From the NCBI GenBank assembly GCA_902470835.1, contig CABRHR010000046.1, positions 1 through 15,249 on the forward strand: a stretch of DNA of 15,249 nucleotides. The letters are read 5' to 3'. The notes beneath the pieces were generated by a model that saw only the letters and a list, made by a program, of their open reading frames with translations, made no database searches and was not told the DNA's origin. Shown in pieces: positions 6,231 to 12,080 of this stretch (position 1 is its first letter; every line of letters starts with the position of its first letter). The stretch is from an uncultured Collinsella sp. GTDB lineage: Bacteria > Actinomycetota > Coriobacteriia > Coriobacteriales > Coriobacteriaceae. The position numbers were made by a program, and so were the translations under genes.

Positions 6231-6716
6231 ATGCCATGCGATAGCAAATCTCCGCTGTCTCGCGAGACCGATGCGCCCGAGACCATCGTCAAGCTGGAAT
6301 GCGACATCGACGATGCGTCGCCCGAGGTGCTCGCCTACGCCGCCGACCGTCTGCGCGGGGCAGGCGCCCGCGAGGTGCACTGGCTACCCCTCTACTGCAA
6401 AAAGGGTCGCCCCGGATGGCAGTTGCAGGTGATCTGCTCGCACGAGGATATCGAGCGCCTACAGACGATTATCTTTTTGGAGACCACGACCAACGGCATT
6501 CGTCGCCAGGTTATGGAACGCGTTTGCCTGCCACGCCGCTTTGAGCAGGTGACGACGCCATGGGGCGAGGCGTCCGTCAAGGTGGCCACCCTGCCCGACG
6601 GCAGCGAGCGTGCAGCGCCCGAGTACGAGGACTGCGCTCGCCTTGCCCGTGAGCACAATGTGCCGCTCCAGCGCGTGATGCAGGCAGCACAAGCCGCGGC
6701 TCTGCAATTTGAGTGA
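6231..6716 (+). CDS. stand-alone LarC C-terminal domain (nickel-insertion LarC2-like)
   Basis: LarC is the CTP-dependent enzyme that inserts nickel into the pincer cofactor of lactate racemase-type enzymes. This 161-residue protein matches only its C-terminal part: ECDIDDASPEVLAY (23-36), LYCKKGRPGWQLQVIC (54-69), FLETTTNGIRR (82-92) and PEYEDCARLAREHNVPL (130-146). In the LarC2 structure this domain binds Mn-CTP. The first ATG with a good ribosome binding site is 6231 (AAAGGAG at 6215-6221); an upstream in-frame ATG at 6093 lies in the repeat region and encodes nothing family-like. No LarC1, LarA, LarB or LarE is visible in the window. It heads a unit with yfcE and mazG. It may be an independent CTP- or metal-handling protein, or LarC1 may be encoded elsewhere. 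Confidence 0.82.
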   Translation: MPCDSKSPLSRETDAPETIVKLECDIDDASPEVLAYAADRLRGAGAREVHWLPLYCKKGRPGWQLQVICSHEDIERLQTIIFLETTTNGIRRQVMERVCLPRRFEQVTTPWGEASVKVATLPDGSERAAPEYEDCARLAREHNVPLQRVMQAAQAAALQFE

Positions 6717-6769
6717 CACGGTCGGCGACGCGCCACACCAATCCTATTAACCCCACCGAAAGGACCACC

Positions 6770-7318
6770 ATGAAATACCTCATCGCCTCCGACATCCACG
6801 GCTCGGCATACTGGACCGAGCGCCTGGTCACCGCCATCGAGTCCGAGCAGCCCGACCGCATCGTTCTGCTGGGCGACCTGCTCTACCACGGTCCGCGTAA
6901 CGACCTGCCGCGCGACTATGTTCCCAAGCGCGTGATTCTGCTGCTCAACGCCCTAGCCGACCGCATCATCGCCGTGCGCGGCAACTGCGACGCCGAGGTC
7001 GACCAGATGGTCCTCGACTTCCCCGTCATGGCCGACTACGCCACGCTGTTTGACGAAACCGGCCGTGAGCTGTTCCTGACGCACGGCCACGTCTTTGGCG
7101 CCGGCATGCACAACAGCGTCGACCACGCGCCCGCGCTGCCCGAGGGCTCCGCGCTCGTCTACGGCCATACGCACATCAAGGTCAACGAGGAAAGCGCCGC
7201 GCACCCGGGCCTGTGGCTCTTCAACCCCGGTAGCGTGAGCATCCCCAAGGACGGCTCGCACAGCTACGGCATCTACGAGGGCGGCGCGTTCCGCCACGTG
7301 GTCATGGAGGAGGAGTAG
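6770..7318 (+). CDS. YfcE/MJ0936-family metallophosphoesterase
   Basis: A small cytoplasmic calcineurin-like phosphodiesterase of 182 residues. The two-metal ligands are all visible: ASDIHGS (Asp8, His10), LLGDLLYHG (Asp36), VRGNCD (Asn72), LTHGHVFG (His105, His107) and YGHTHI (His133, His135). NPGSVSIPKDGSHSYGI near the C-terminus is typical of the YfcE branch. E. coli YfcE cleaves artificial phosphodiesters in vitro and its natural substrate is unclear, so I give no substrate. The ATG at 6770 follows GAAAGGA (6758-6764); an upstream in-frame ATG at 6713 overlaps the previous stop and lacks family homology. Two nt separate it from mazG. Confidence 0.88.
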   Translation: MKYLIASDIHGSAYWTERLVTAIESEQPDRIVLLGDLLYHGPRNDLPRDYVPKRVILLLNALADRIIAVRGNCDAEVDQMVLDFPVMADYATLFDETGRELFLTHGHVFGAGMHNSVDHAPALPEGSALVYGHTHIKVNEESAAHPGLWLFNPGSVSIPKDGSHSYGIYEGGAFRHVVMEEE

Positions 7319-7320
7319 CC

Positions 7321-8181
7321 ATGGCGCAGCACATGGCTCAGCAAAATGCCGAGGGCTCGCGCGATCTGTCCACGCTGGTAGACGCGTCGACCGAGCTGCA
7401 GCATCTGGTGCAGACCATCTGGCGTCTGCGTCAGCCCGATGGCTGCCCGTGGGACCGTGAGCAGACGCACCGCAGCATTGGCAAGAACATGATCGAGGAG
7501 GCCTACGAGGCGCTCGACTGCATCGAGGCGGACGACGCGGTTCACCTACGCGAGGAGCTGGGCGACGTGCTCATGCAGGTCGTGCTGCATGCGCAGATTG
7601 CTGCTGACGCCGGCGAGTTTACACTGGCCGACGTGGCGCGCGATATCGACGCCAAGCTCATCCGCCGTCATCCGCACGTGTTTGGCGATGTGGATGCCGA
7701 CAGCTCCGATGAGGTGCTCAAGATTTGGGACGAGGTCAAGCTTGCCGAGAAGGCCGCCAAGGACAAGGCCGTGGCGGCGGGCGAGGCTGCGCCCGAGGGC
7801 CTGCTCGACGGTGTGCCCACGCATCTGCCGGCGCTGATGCAAGCCCAGAAGGTGTCGCGCAAGGCGGCTGCCGTGGGTTTTGAGTGGGAGACGGTTCAGG
7901 ACGTGTGGGACGAGGTCGCCGAGGAGCGCGCCGAGTTTGAGGCCGAGGCTCCCGGCTCGCCCGAGCGCGAGATGGAGTTCGGCGACCTGCTCTTTGCCCT
8001 GGTCAACGTTGCGCGCAAGGAGGGAATCGACGCCGAGAGCGCTCTGCGCGCCAGCACGGCAAAGTTCCGCCGTCGCTGGGCCGCGATGGAGCAGATGGCG
8101 GCCGATGCTCACGTGGATCTTGCCGAGCTTTCGACTCACGGCCTCAACGACCTGTGGGATGCCGCAAAGGCGGAAGAGTAA
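7321..8181 (+). CDS. mazG: nucleoside triphosphate pyrophosphohydrolase MazG
   Basis: MazG hydrolyses NTPs or dNTPs to the monophosphate and pyrophosphate, and is linked to removing non-canonical nucleotides. The 286-residue protein has the two-domain layout. The first domain has CPWDREQTHRSIGKNMIEEAYEA (42-64) with the EExxE metal motif at 59-63 and LREELGDVLMQV (76-87). The second repeats the pattern in weaker form, with DEVAEERAEFE (197-207) and EFGDLLFALVNVARK (219-233). The ribosome binding site is a GGAGGAGGAG run inside the yfcE end. A linker at about 140-160 is Ala- and Lys-rich. It is the last gene before a strong terminator, and precedes eno as in other actinobacteria. Confidence 0.94.
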   Translation: MAQHMAQQNAEGSRDLSTLVDASTELQHLVQTIWRLRQPDGCPWDREQTHRSIGKNMIEEAYEALDCIEADDAVHLREELGDVLMQVVLHAQIAADAGEFTLADVARDIDAKLIRRHPHVFGDVDADSSDEVLKIWDEVKLAEKAAKDKAVAAGEAAPEGLLDGVPTHLPALMQAQKVSRKAAAVGFEWETVQDVWDEVAEERAEFEAEAPGSPEREMEFGDLLFALVNVARKEGIDAESALRASTAKFRRRWAAMEQMAADAHVDLAELSTHGLNDLWDAAKAEE

Positions 8182-8185
8182 GACT

Positions 8186-8231
8186 GCGGGAACGACGGGC
8201 TGACATGCCTCATCGTTCCCGCTAAATTTTT
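8186..8231 (+). terminator. intrinsic terminator of the larC-like/yfcE/mazG unit
   Basis: GCGGGAACGA (8186-8195) pairs perfectly with TCGTTCCCGC (8213-8222), with a small inner GGC/GCC stem (8198-8200 with 8207-8209). TAAATTTTT follows (8223-8231). It begins 4 nt after the mazG stop, so eno is transcribed separately. Confidence 0.88.
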
Positions 8232-8252
8232 CGAAAATCAAGTGTATCCCTC

Positions 8253-8297
8253 GGCTAACTTAGGGCATAATGCAAAAAGTGCGACATGGCTAACTTA
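8253..8297 (+). promoter_or_regulatory. probable eno promoter region with 10-bp direct repeat
   Basis: A -10-like CATAAT lies at 8266-8271, about 100 nt before the eno ATG. I see no good -35 at normal spacing. GGCTAACTTA occurs at 8253-8262 and again at 8288-8297, bracketing the -10 and one helical face apart (35 nt). That placement suits a regulator covering the start site. The half-site vaguely resembles the GGCTAACCTAA half of DtxR/IdeR boxes, but this is a visual similarity only. Confidence 0.45.
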
Positions 8298-8370
8298 CGG
8301 AGGCGCACCGACGGTGCACGGTCAGCCGGTCGCTTTCATCCACTACGTTTCCAAGTGAGAGGGAGACAAC

Positions 8371-9660
8371 ATGAGCGATATTTTGGACGTCTACGGTCGC
8401 GAGGTGCTCGACAGCCGCGGCAATCCCACCGTCGAGGTCGAGGTCGTGCTCGAGGACGGCAGCTTTGGCCGCGCAATGGTGCCTTCGGGTGCTTCGACCG
8501 GCGCCTTTGAGGCCTGCGAGCTGCGCGATGGCGACAAGGGCCGCTACCTGGGCAAGGGCGTTTCGCAGGCCGTCGAGCACGTCAACAACGAGTGCGCTAA
8601 CGCCGTCGTGGGCCTCGACGCCTTCGACCAGCGCGCCGTCGATGCCGCGCTGATTGCCGCGGACGGTACCCCCAACAAGACCAAGCTCGGTGCCAACGCC
8701 ATCCTGGGCGTGTCGCTGGCCGTCGCCCGCGCCGCTGCCGAGTCGGCGGGCCTGTCGCTGTACCAGTACCTGGGCGGCGTCAACGCCCATCTGCTGCCCA
8801 CGCCCATGATGAACATCCTCAACGGCGGCGTGCATGCCGACAATAACGTTGACTTCCAGGAGTTCATGATCATGCCGGTGGGCGCCCCGAGTTTTGCCGA
8901 GGGCCTGCGTTGGTGCGCCGAGGTATACCACACCCTCAAGGGCGTGCTGCACGAGGCCGGCCTGGGCGGGGGCGTGGGCGACGAGGGCGGCTTCGCGCCC
9001 AACCTCAAGACCAATGCCGAGCCGTTCGAGTACATCACCAAGGCCGTCGAGAAGGCTGGCTTTAAGCCCGGCGTCGACTTCATGTACGCCATGGACCCGG
9101 CCTCGACCGAGTTCTACAACGCCGAGACCGGCATGTACGAGCTCAAGGGCGAGGGCGTTGAGTATACGAGCGCTCAGATGGTCGATTACTGGGAGAAGCT
9201 CGTCGACACCTATCCCATCATCTCCATCGAGGACGGCATGGCCGAGGAGGACTGGGACGGCTGGGTCGAGCTCACCCGTCGCATTGGCAACAAGGTGCAG
9301 CTGGTGGGCGACGACCTGTTCGTCACCAACACCGAGCGCCTCAAGAAGGGCATCGAGCTGGGTGCCGCCAACGCGATCCTGGTCAAGGTCAACCAGATCG
9401 GTACGCTCACCGAGTCGCTCGAGGCCATCGAGACCGCCAAGGAGGCCGGTTACGCTTGCATCGTGAGCCACCGCTCCGGCGAGACCGAGGACTCCACAAT
9501 CGCCGACCTGGTCGTGGGCGTCAACGCCGGCCAGATCAAGTCGGGCGCCCCGTGCCGCAGCGACCGTATCGCCAAGTACAACCAGCTCATCCGCATCGAG
9601 GACGAGCTCGAGGGCAGCGCGCGCTACGCCGGCAAGTCTGCGTTCTACAACATTCGCTAG
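8371..9660 (+). CDS. eno: enolase
   Basis: Enolase interconverts 2-phosphoglycerate and phosphoenolpyruvate in glycolysis, as a Mg2+-dependent cytoplasmic dimer or octamer. The 429 residues are the standard bacterial length. The N-terminal start LDVYGREVLDSRGNPTVEVEV is canonical. Active-site groups are visible: His156 in GGVHADN, Glu205 in VGDEGGFAP, Mg ligands Asp242, Glu287 and Asp314 (MDPAS, IEDGM, GDDLFVTN), catalytic Lys339 in LVKVNQIG, and the signature SHRSGETED (367-375). The ribosome binding site is GAGAGGGAG (8357-8365). It is transcribed alone between two terminators. Confidence 0.99.
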   Translation: MSDILDVYGREVLDSRGNPTVEVEVVLEDGSFGRAMVPSGASTGAFEACELRDGDKGRYLGKGVSQAVEHVNNECANAVVGLDAFDQRAVDAALIAADGTPNKTKLGANAILGVSLAVARAAAESAGLSLYQYLGGVNAHLLPTPMMNILNGGVHADNNVDFQEFMIMPVGAPSFAEGLRWCAEVYHTLKGVLHEAGLGGGVGDEGGFAPNLKTNAEPFEYITKAVEKAGFKPGVDFMYAMDPASTEFYNAETGMYELKGEGVEYTSAQMVDYWEKLVDTYPIISIEDGMAEEDWDGWVELTRRIGNKVQLVGDDLFVTNTERLKKGIELGAANAILVKVNQIGTLTESLEAIETAKEAGYACIVSHRSGETEDSTIADLVVGVNAGQIKSGAPCRSDRIAKYNQLIRIEDELEGSARYAGKSAFYNIR

Positions 9661-9678
9661 GCAAGCGGCGTGTGCGGG

Positions 9679-9765
9679 GGCGGGACTGACTCGGATTCGC
9701 CTCGTTCCCGCCGGGCACTGTTGAGCACCATTGGGCGCTGGGCCATACGGCTCAGCGCCTTTTTT
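9679..9765 (+). terminator. double hairpin ending in the eno intrinsic terminator
   Basis: The second hairpin is a textbook terminator: GGCGCTGGGCC (9734-9744) pairs with GGCTCAGCGCC (9749-9759) through one G-T wobble, with loop ATAC and then TTTTTT (9760-9765). Before it, GGCGGGA (9679-9685) pairs with TCCCGCC (9706-9712) over a 20-nt loop without a T-run. The first hairpin shares TCGTTCCCGC (9702-9711) with the mazG terminator. Confidence 0.93.
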
Positions 9766-9805
9766 ATGTCGAGCAAAGGCTGGCGAAGGCGGTGCGGGCG
9801 CTCGT

Positions 9806-9813
9806 GCTATAAC
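9806..9813 (+). promoter_or_regulatory. possible extended -10 promoter for the septum-initiator/ppx unit
   Basis: TGCTATAAC at 9805-9813 fits an extended -10 (TGnTATAAc). It sits about 44 nt before the ATG at 9857 and downstream of the eno terminator, where a promoter is required. No -35 matching the consensus is visible at 16-18 nt spacing. Confidence 0.4.
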
Positions 9814-9856
9814 TAAAGGACTTAGCGCAAACAAACCTCAACCGCACAAGGCGCAC

Positions 9857-10618
9857 ATGGATCAGATTTACGACAACAGGTACTATTCCGCCGGTTCGCG
9901 CGAACCGTCACCTCGCCGTGCGCATTCGGTGCAGCTTGGCGGGTCCGCCTACGCCGGTGCCGACCGCTCCATGCAGCGCCCGACAAGTACCTCGCGCCCC
10001 AATGCTCAAGTGAATACTTCGACAGATGGACCAGTGCGCCCGGCACGTTCGTCGCATGCTCAGCGCCCTTCGGCTCAGACGCACGACAAGTCGACCAGGC
10101 CCTCGAACCGTCTTTCGGGCTCGGACTTTATGCACTACGCCAACGACAACGCGGTGGTCAAGGCGATCTACGACTTTACCCACGGTCCTCAGCGAGGGCT
10201 ATTCATCGGCATCGTCGTTGCCCTGGTGCTCGTGAGCCTGTATTTCCCCGTGCGCGACCTGTACGTGGCAAAGCGTTCGAGCGATATCTTGGCCAAGCAG
10301 GTCGAGATTCGCCAGCAATACAATGATGAGCTGCAAAAAAGCGTCGACAAGCTGCTCTCGGAGGAGGGTATCAAGGACGCGGCATCTGAGGACCTGGGCC
10401 TGGTGATGCCTGGCGAGAAGAGGATTGAAGTACAGGGTCTGGACGAGGATTCGGATTCGTCGTCGAGCAAAAAGTCCTCAAACGCCAAGAATGCCAGCGA
10501 AGTGGCCAAAGAGATCGAAGAGGTCGGCAAGGACGCACCGTGGTACATCAAGACGCTCGATATGCTGTTTGGATTTAACGGTGTCGAGGGCCAGACGGTC
10601 GTGTCCAACGGCAAATAG
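9857..10618 (+). CDS. septum formation initiator family protein (DivIC/FtsB-like)
   Basis: FtsB/DivIC proteins are bitopic membrane proteins that join the divisome with FtsL and FtsQ/DivIB. The 253-residue product has a long basic, Ser/Thr/Pro-rich cytoplasmic N-terminus (1-110) and one membrane segment (about 113-131, GLFIGIVVALVLVSLYFPV). A coiled-coil stretch follows (about 138-170), then ASEDLGLVMPGEKRIEV (176-192), which resembles the conserved box after the FtsB coiled coil. A Ser/Asp/Lys-rich linker and a C-terminal segment end the protein. The eno neighbour supports the call, because the actinobacterial FtsB gene follows eno. The ATG at 9857 has only a weak AAGG upstream, and no better in-frame start exists nearby. 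The N- and C-terminal extensions make it far longer than the 100 or so residues of E. coli FtsB. Confidence 0.82.
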   Translation: MDQIYDNRYYSAGSREPSPRRAHSVQLGGSAYAGADRSMQRPTSTSRPNAQVNTSTDGPVRPARSSHAQRPSAQTHDKSTRPSNRLSGSDFMHYANDNAVVKAIYDFTHGPQRGLFIGIVVALVLVSLYFPVRDLYVAKRSSDILAKQVEIRQQYNDELQKSVDKLLSEEGIKDAASEDLGLVMPGEKRIEVQGLDEDSDSSSSKKSSNAKNASEVAKEIEEVGKDAPWYIKTLDMLFGFNGVEGQTVVSNGK

Positions 10619-10638
10619 CGCCCGGAGGGGAGCCCGCA

Positions 10639-11640
10639 ATGGCAGATTGCAAACGATATAAGGTGGCGGCGATCGATCTGGGAACGGTGTCGTCGCGACT
10701 GGTGCTGGCGCAGGTCGAGGGCGGGGCGATCGTGGAATCGTCCAAGCATACCGAGATTACCGACCTGGGCGAGGGTGTGGACGCGACGGGTCGCTTTTGC
10801 GAGGCGGCGGTCGAGCGCGTGCTCGCTGCATGCCGCATGTTTGTGGACGAGGCGCGTGCCTTTGGGGCCGCGTGCATTTGCACCACATGCACGAGCGCCG
10901 CGCGCGACGCATCCAATGCCGCACTGCTGCTGGACGGTCTGCGTGAGCTGGGGCTCGAACCGCAGGTGATTCCGGGCGAGGTCGAGGCGCGCCTGACGTT
11001 TTTTGGCGTGGCGCACGACTTTGCCGGCGAGCGCATCATTGTTGCCGATTCGGGCGGCGGATCCACGGAGCTCGCGACGGGCGTCTATGCGCCGGAGCGT
11101 GGGGTCTTTGCGCTGGAGGGCACGCGTTCGCTGGACATCGGTTGTCGCCGTGTGACGGAGCGATTTTTCTCGGCACTGCCGCCCGCACGCGGCGAGCTTA
11201 CTGCCGCTGCCGCGTGGGCGGGCGAGCAGTTCGCTGCCTATTTTGAGGGCCTGCCGAGCAATTTTGAGCGCGCCGAACGCTTGGTCGCAGTGGGTGGCAC
11301 CGTCACCACACTCGTGGCGCTCGTTCATGAGCTGGAACCGTACGATTCGAGCTTTGTGCACCTGCGCGAGCTTTCGCTGGATCAGGTTTCGGCCGCTATC
11401 GAGCGCATGTCTGCGTTGGATGCGGACGGCATCGCCGCTCTACCGGGTGTACAGCCCAAACGCGCGGGCGTGATCTTGGCTGGTGCCGTGGTAATCCGCG
11501 AGCTTATGCGAGCCGGCGGCTACAAGACGCTCACTGTAAGCGAGAACAGCTTACTCGCCGGCATGGCCGCCACCATCAACGAGGCTCTCGACGGTGCGAC
11601 CCCCACCATCTCCTGGACCCCAGAGCTCAGCACCCTCTAA
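10639..11640 (+). CDS. Ppx/GppA-family phosphatase (short form)
   Basis: Members hydrolyse inorganic polyphosphate or convert pppGpp to ppGpp. Both are ASKHA-fold enzymes acting in the cytoplasm. This 333-residue protein has the two N-terminal domains only, without the C-terminal HD-like domain of E. coli Ppx, as in other short actinobacterial forms. Visible motifs are AAIDLGTVSSRL (10-21), PGEVEARLTFFG (112-123) with the likely catalytic Glu116, ADSGGGSTELA (136-146) and VAVGGTVTTLVAL (216-228). The residue after DLGT is Val17, where Asn is usual (DLGSNS/DLGTNS). The ribosome binding site is in CCGGAGGGGAG. It starts 20 nt after the septum-initiator gene. Polyphosphatase and pppGpp phosphatase cannot be told apart here. 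Confidence 0.88.
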   Translation: MADCKRYKVAAIDLGTVSSRLVLAQVEGGAIVESSKHTEITDLGEGVDATGRFCEAAVERVLAACRMFVDEARAFGAACICTTCTSAARDASNAALLLDGLRELGLEPQVIPGEVEARLTFFGVAHDFAGERIIVADSGGGSTELATGVYAPERGVFALEGTRSLDIGCRRVTERFFSALPPARGELTAAAAWAGEQFAAYFEGLPSNFERAERLVAVGGTVTTLVALVHELEPYDSSFVHLRELSLDQVSAAIERMSALDADGIAALPGVQPKRAGVILAGAVVIRELMRAGGYKTLTVSENSLLAGMAATINEALDGATPTISWTPELSTL

Positions 11641-11642
11641 AT

Positions 11643-11711
11643 AAGTTGCGGTGAAATAGTTCCTAAATAAGCTGGTAAACGGTATAAACAGGATCTATTC
11701 CACCGCAACTT
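11643..11711. repeat. long inverted repeat downstream of ppx
   Basis: Arms 11643-11664 and 11690-11711 pair over 22 positions with two mismatches: AAGTTGCGGTG with CACCGCAACTT outermost, then AATAG with CTATT, then TCCT with AGGA. The 25-nt middle is A-rich. It starts 2 nt after the ppx stop but no T-run follows the right arm, so it is not a standard terminator. A diverged copy of CCTAAATAAGCTGG (11662-11675) recurs as CCTAAATTAGTTGG (11743-11756), 12 of 14 identical. A MITE- or REP-like intergenic element is my favoured reading. Confidence 0.65.
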
Positions 11712-11769
11712 CTAAGGGACCGAAGCTGTCTTTTTAGCCCGTCCTAAATTAGTTGGCTTTCTGAAGCGC

Positions 11770-11914
11770 GGGGCGGTGGGACGTCTGCGTATTTGCTGCG
11801 CAAATCCGCACCGGCTTCGGACGCCTGCTGGCGCCCTCGCCGGCTCGCTGCGGACGCTGCGCGTCCGCTTGACGCTCGCCCCCCCCCTCGCGGGTTCGAG
11901 TCCCACCGGCATCT
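11770..11914. ncRNA. GC-rich multi-hairpin block bracketed by tRNA T-arm fragments (candidate structured RNA or mobile remnant)
   Basis: Consecutive stems are visible. TGCGTATTTGC (11786-11796) pairs with GCAAATCCGCA (11800-11810) with one mismatch and a TGC loop. CCGGC (11811-11815) pairs with GCCGG (11839-11843) around a CGCC-TGCT-GGCG stem (11822-11833). GCGGACGC (11850-11857) pairs perfectly with GCGTCCGC (11861-11868), also with a TGC loop. A run of nine Cs follows (11879-11887). The left edge repeats 13 nt of the nearby tRNA-Leu (11770-11782) and the right edge is a T-arm plus acceptor 3' strand in the other orientation. No open frame here looks like a protein. Whether it is transcribed is unknown. 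Confidence 0.5.
11888..11914 (+). pseudogene. tRNA 3'-end fragment (T-arm and acceptor 3' strand only)
   Basis: GCGGG-TTCGAGT-CCCAC (11890-11906) is a tRNA T-arm with one C/A mismatch in its stem, followed by CGGCATCT. No D-arm, anticodon arm or 5' acceptor partner for this 3' strand is present upstream, where the multi-hairpin block lies instead. The 17 nt GGGTTCGAGTCCCACCG (11892-11908) are the exact reverse complement of 11974-11990 in the intact tRNA-Leu. It reads as a tRNA remnant or the scar of a recombination event at a tRNA 3' end. Confidence 0.55.
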
Positions 11915-11951
11915 AAAAGAAGTAAGCCCGCATCCCTTGGGGACACGGGCT
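11915..11951 (-). terminator. intrinsic terminator of tRNA-Leu
   Basis: Read on the minus strand, AGCCCG (from 11951) pairs with CGGGCT (to 11925), continued by two G-T wobbles, a T-A pair and CCC/GGG around a short loop. TACTTCTTTT follows (complement of 11915-11924). It sits 14 nt past the encoded CCA of the tRNA. Confidence 0.78.
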
Positions 11952-11964
11952 CGAAAGCTCCATA

Positions 11965-12049
11965 TGGTAGGGGCGGTGGGACTCGAACCCACAATCCTTG
12001 CGGCGAGAGATTTTAAGTCTCCTGCGTATGCCAATTCCGCCACGCCCCC
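11965..12049 (-). tRNA. tRNA-Leu (anticodon UAA)
   Basis: Reading the minus strand, the acceptor GGGGGCG (12049-12043) pairs with CGCCCCT (11975-11969), ending in a G-U. The discriminator is A (11968) and CCA is encoded (11967-11965). The anticodon loop CTTAAAA (12017-12011) gives anticodon TAA at 12015-12013. The T-arm is GTGGG-TTCGAGT-CCCAC. A long variable arm, as expected for class II tRNA-Leu, is present between the anticodon and T arms. The total of 85 nt fits. It decodes UUA, a rare codon in this GC-rich sequence. It lies 31 nt beyond the end of the next minus-strand gene and could be transcribed with it. Confidence 0.96.
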
Positions 12050-12080
12050 GTGAGACTAGAAGTCTAGCACAAGCCGTCCG

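Noticed and set aside
8290..8370. Riboswitch in the eno leader
   Set aside because: Only a small GCACC/GGTGC hairpin (8304-8316) is visible and no known riboswitch core could be matched.
8290..9834. A 514-codon minus-strand frame opposite eno
   Set aside because: Enolase on the + strand is certain. The antisense frame shows no domain and comes from third-position G/C bias.
11641..12049. An integrated element with att sites at tRNA-Leu
   Set aside because: The T-arm fragments would fit att scars, but no integrase or phage-like gene occurs in the window, and the neighbouring genes look chromosomal.
11744..12053. Short open frames over the tRNA region encoding GLEPTI/WDSNPR-type peptides
   Set aside because: These peptides are the usual mistranslations of tRNA T-arms and tRNA-Leu sequence, so they are not proteins.
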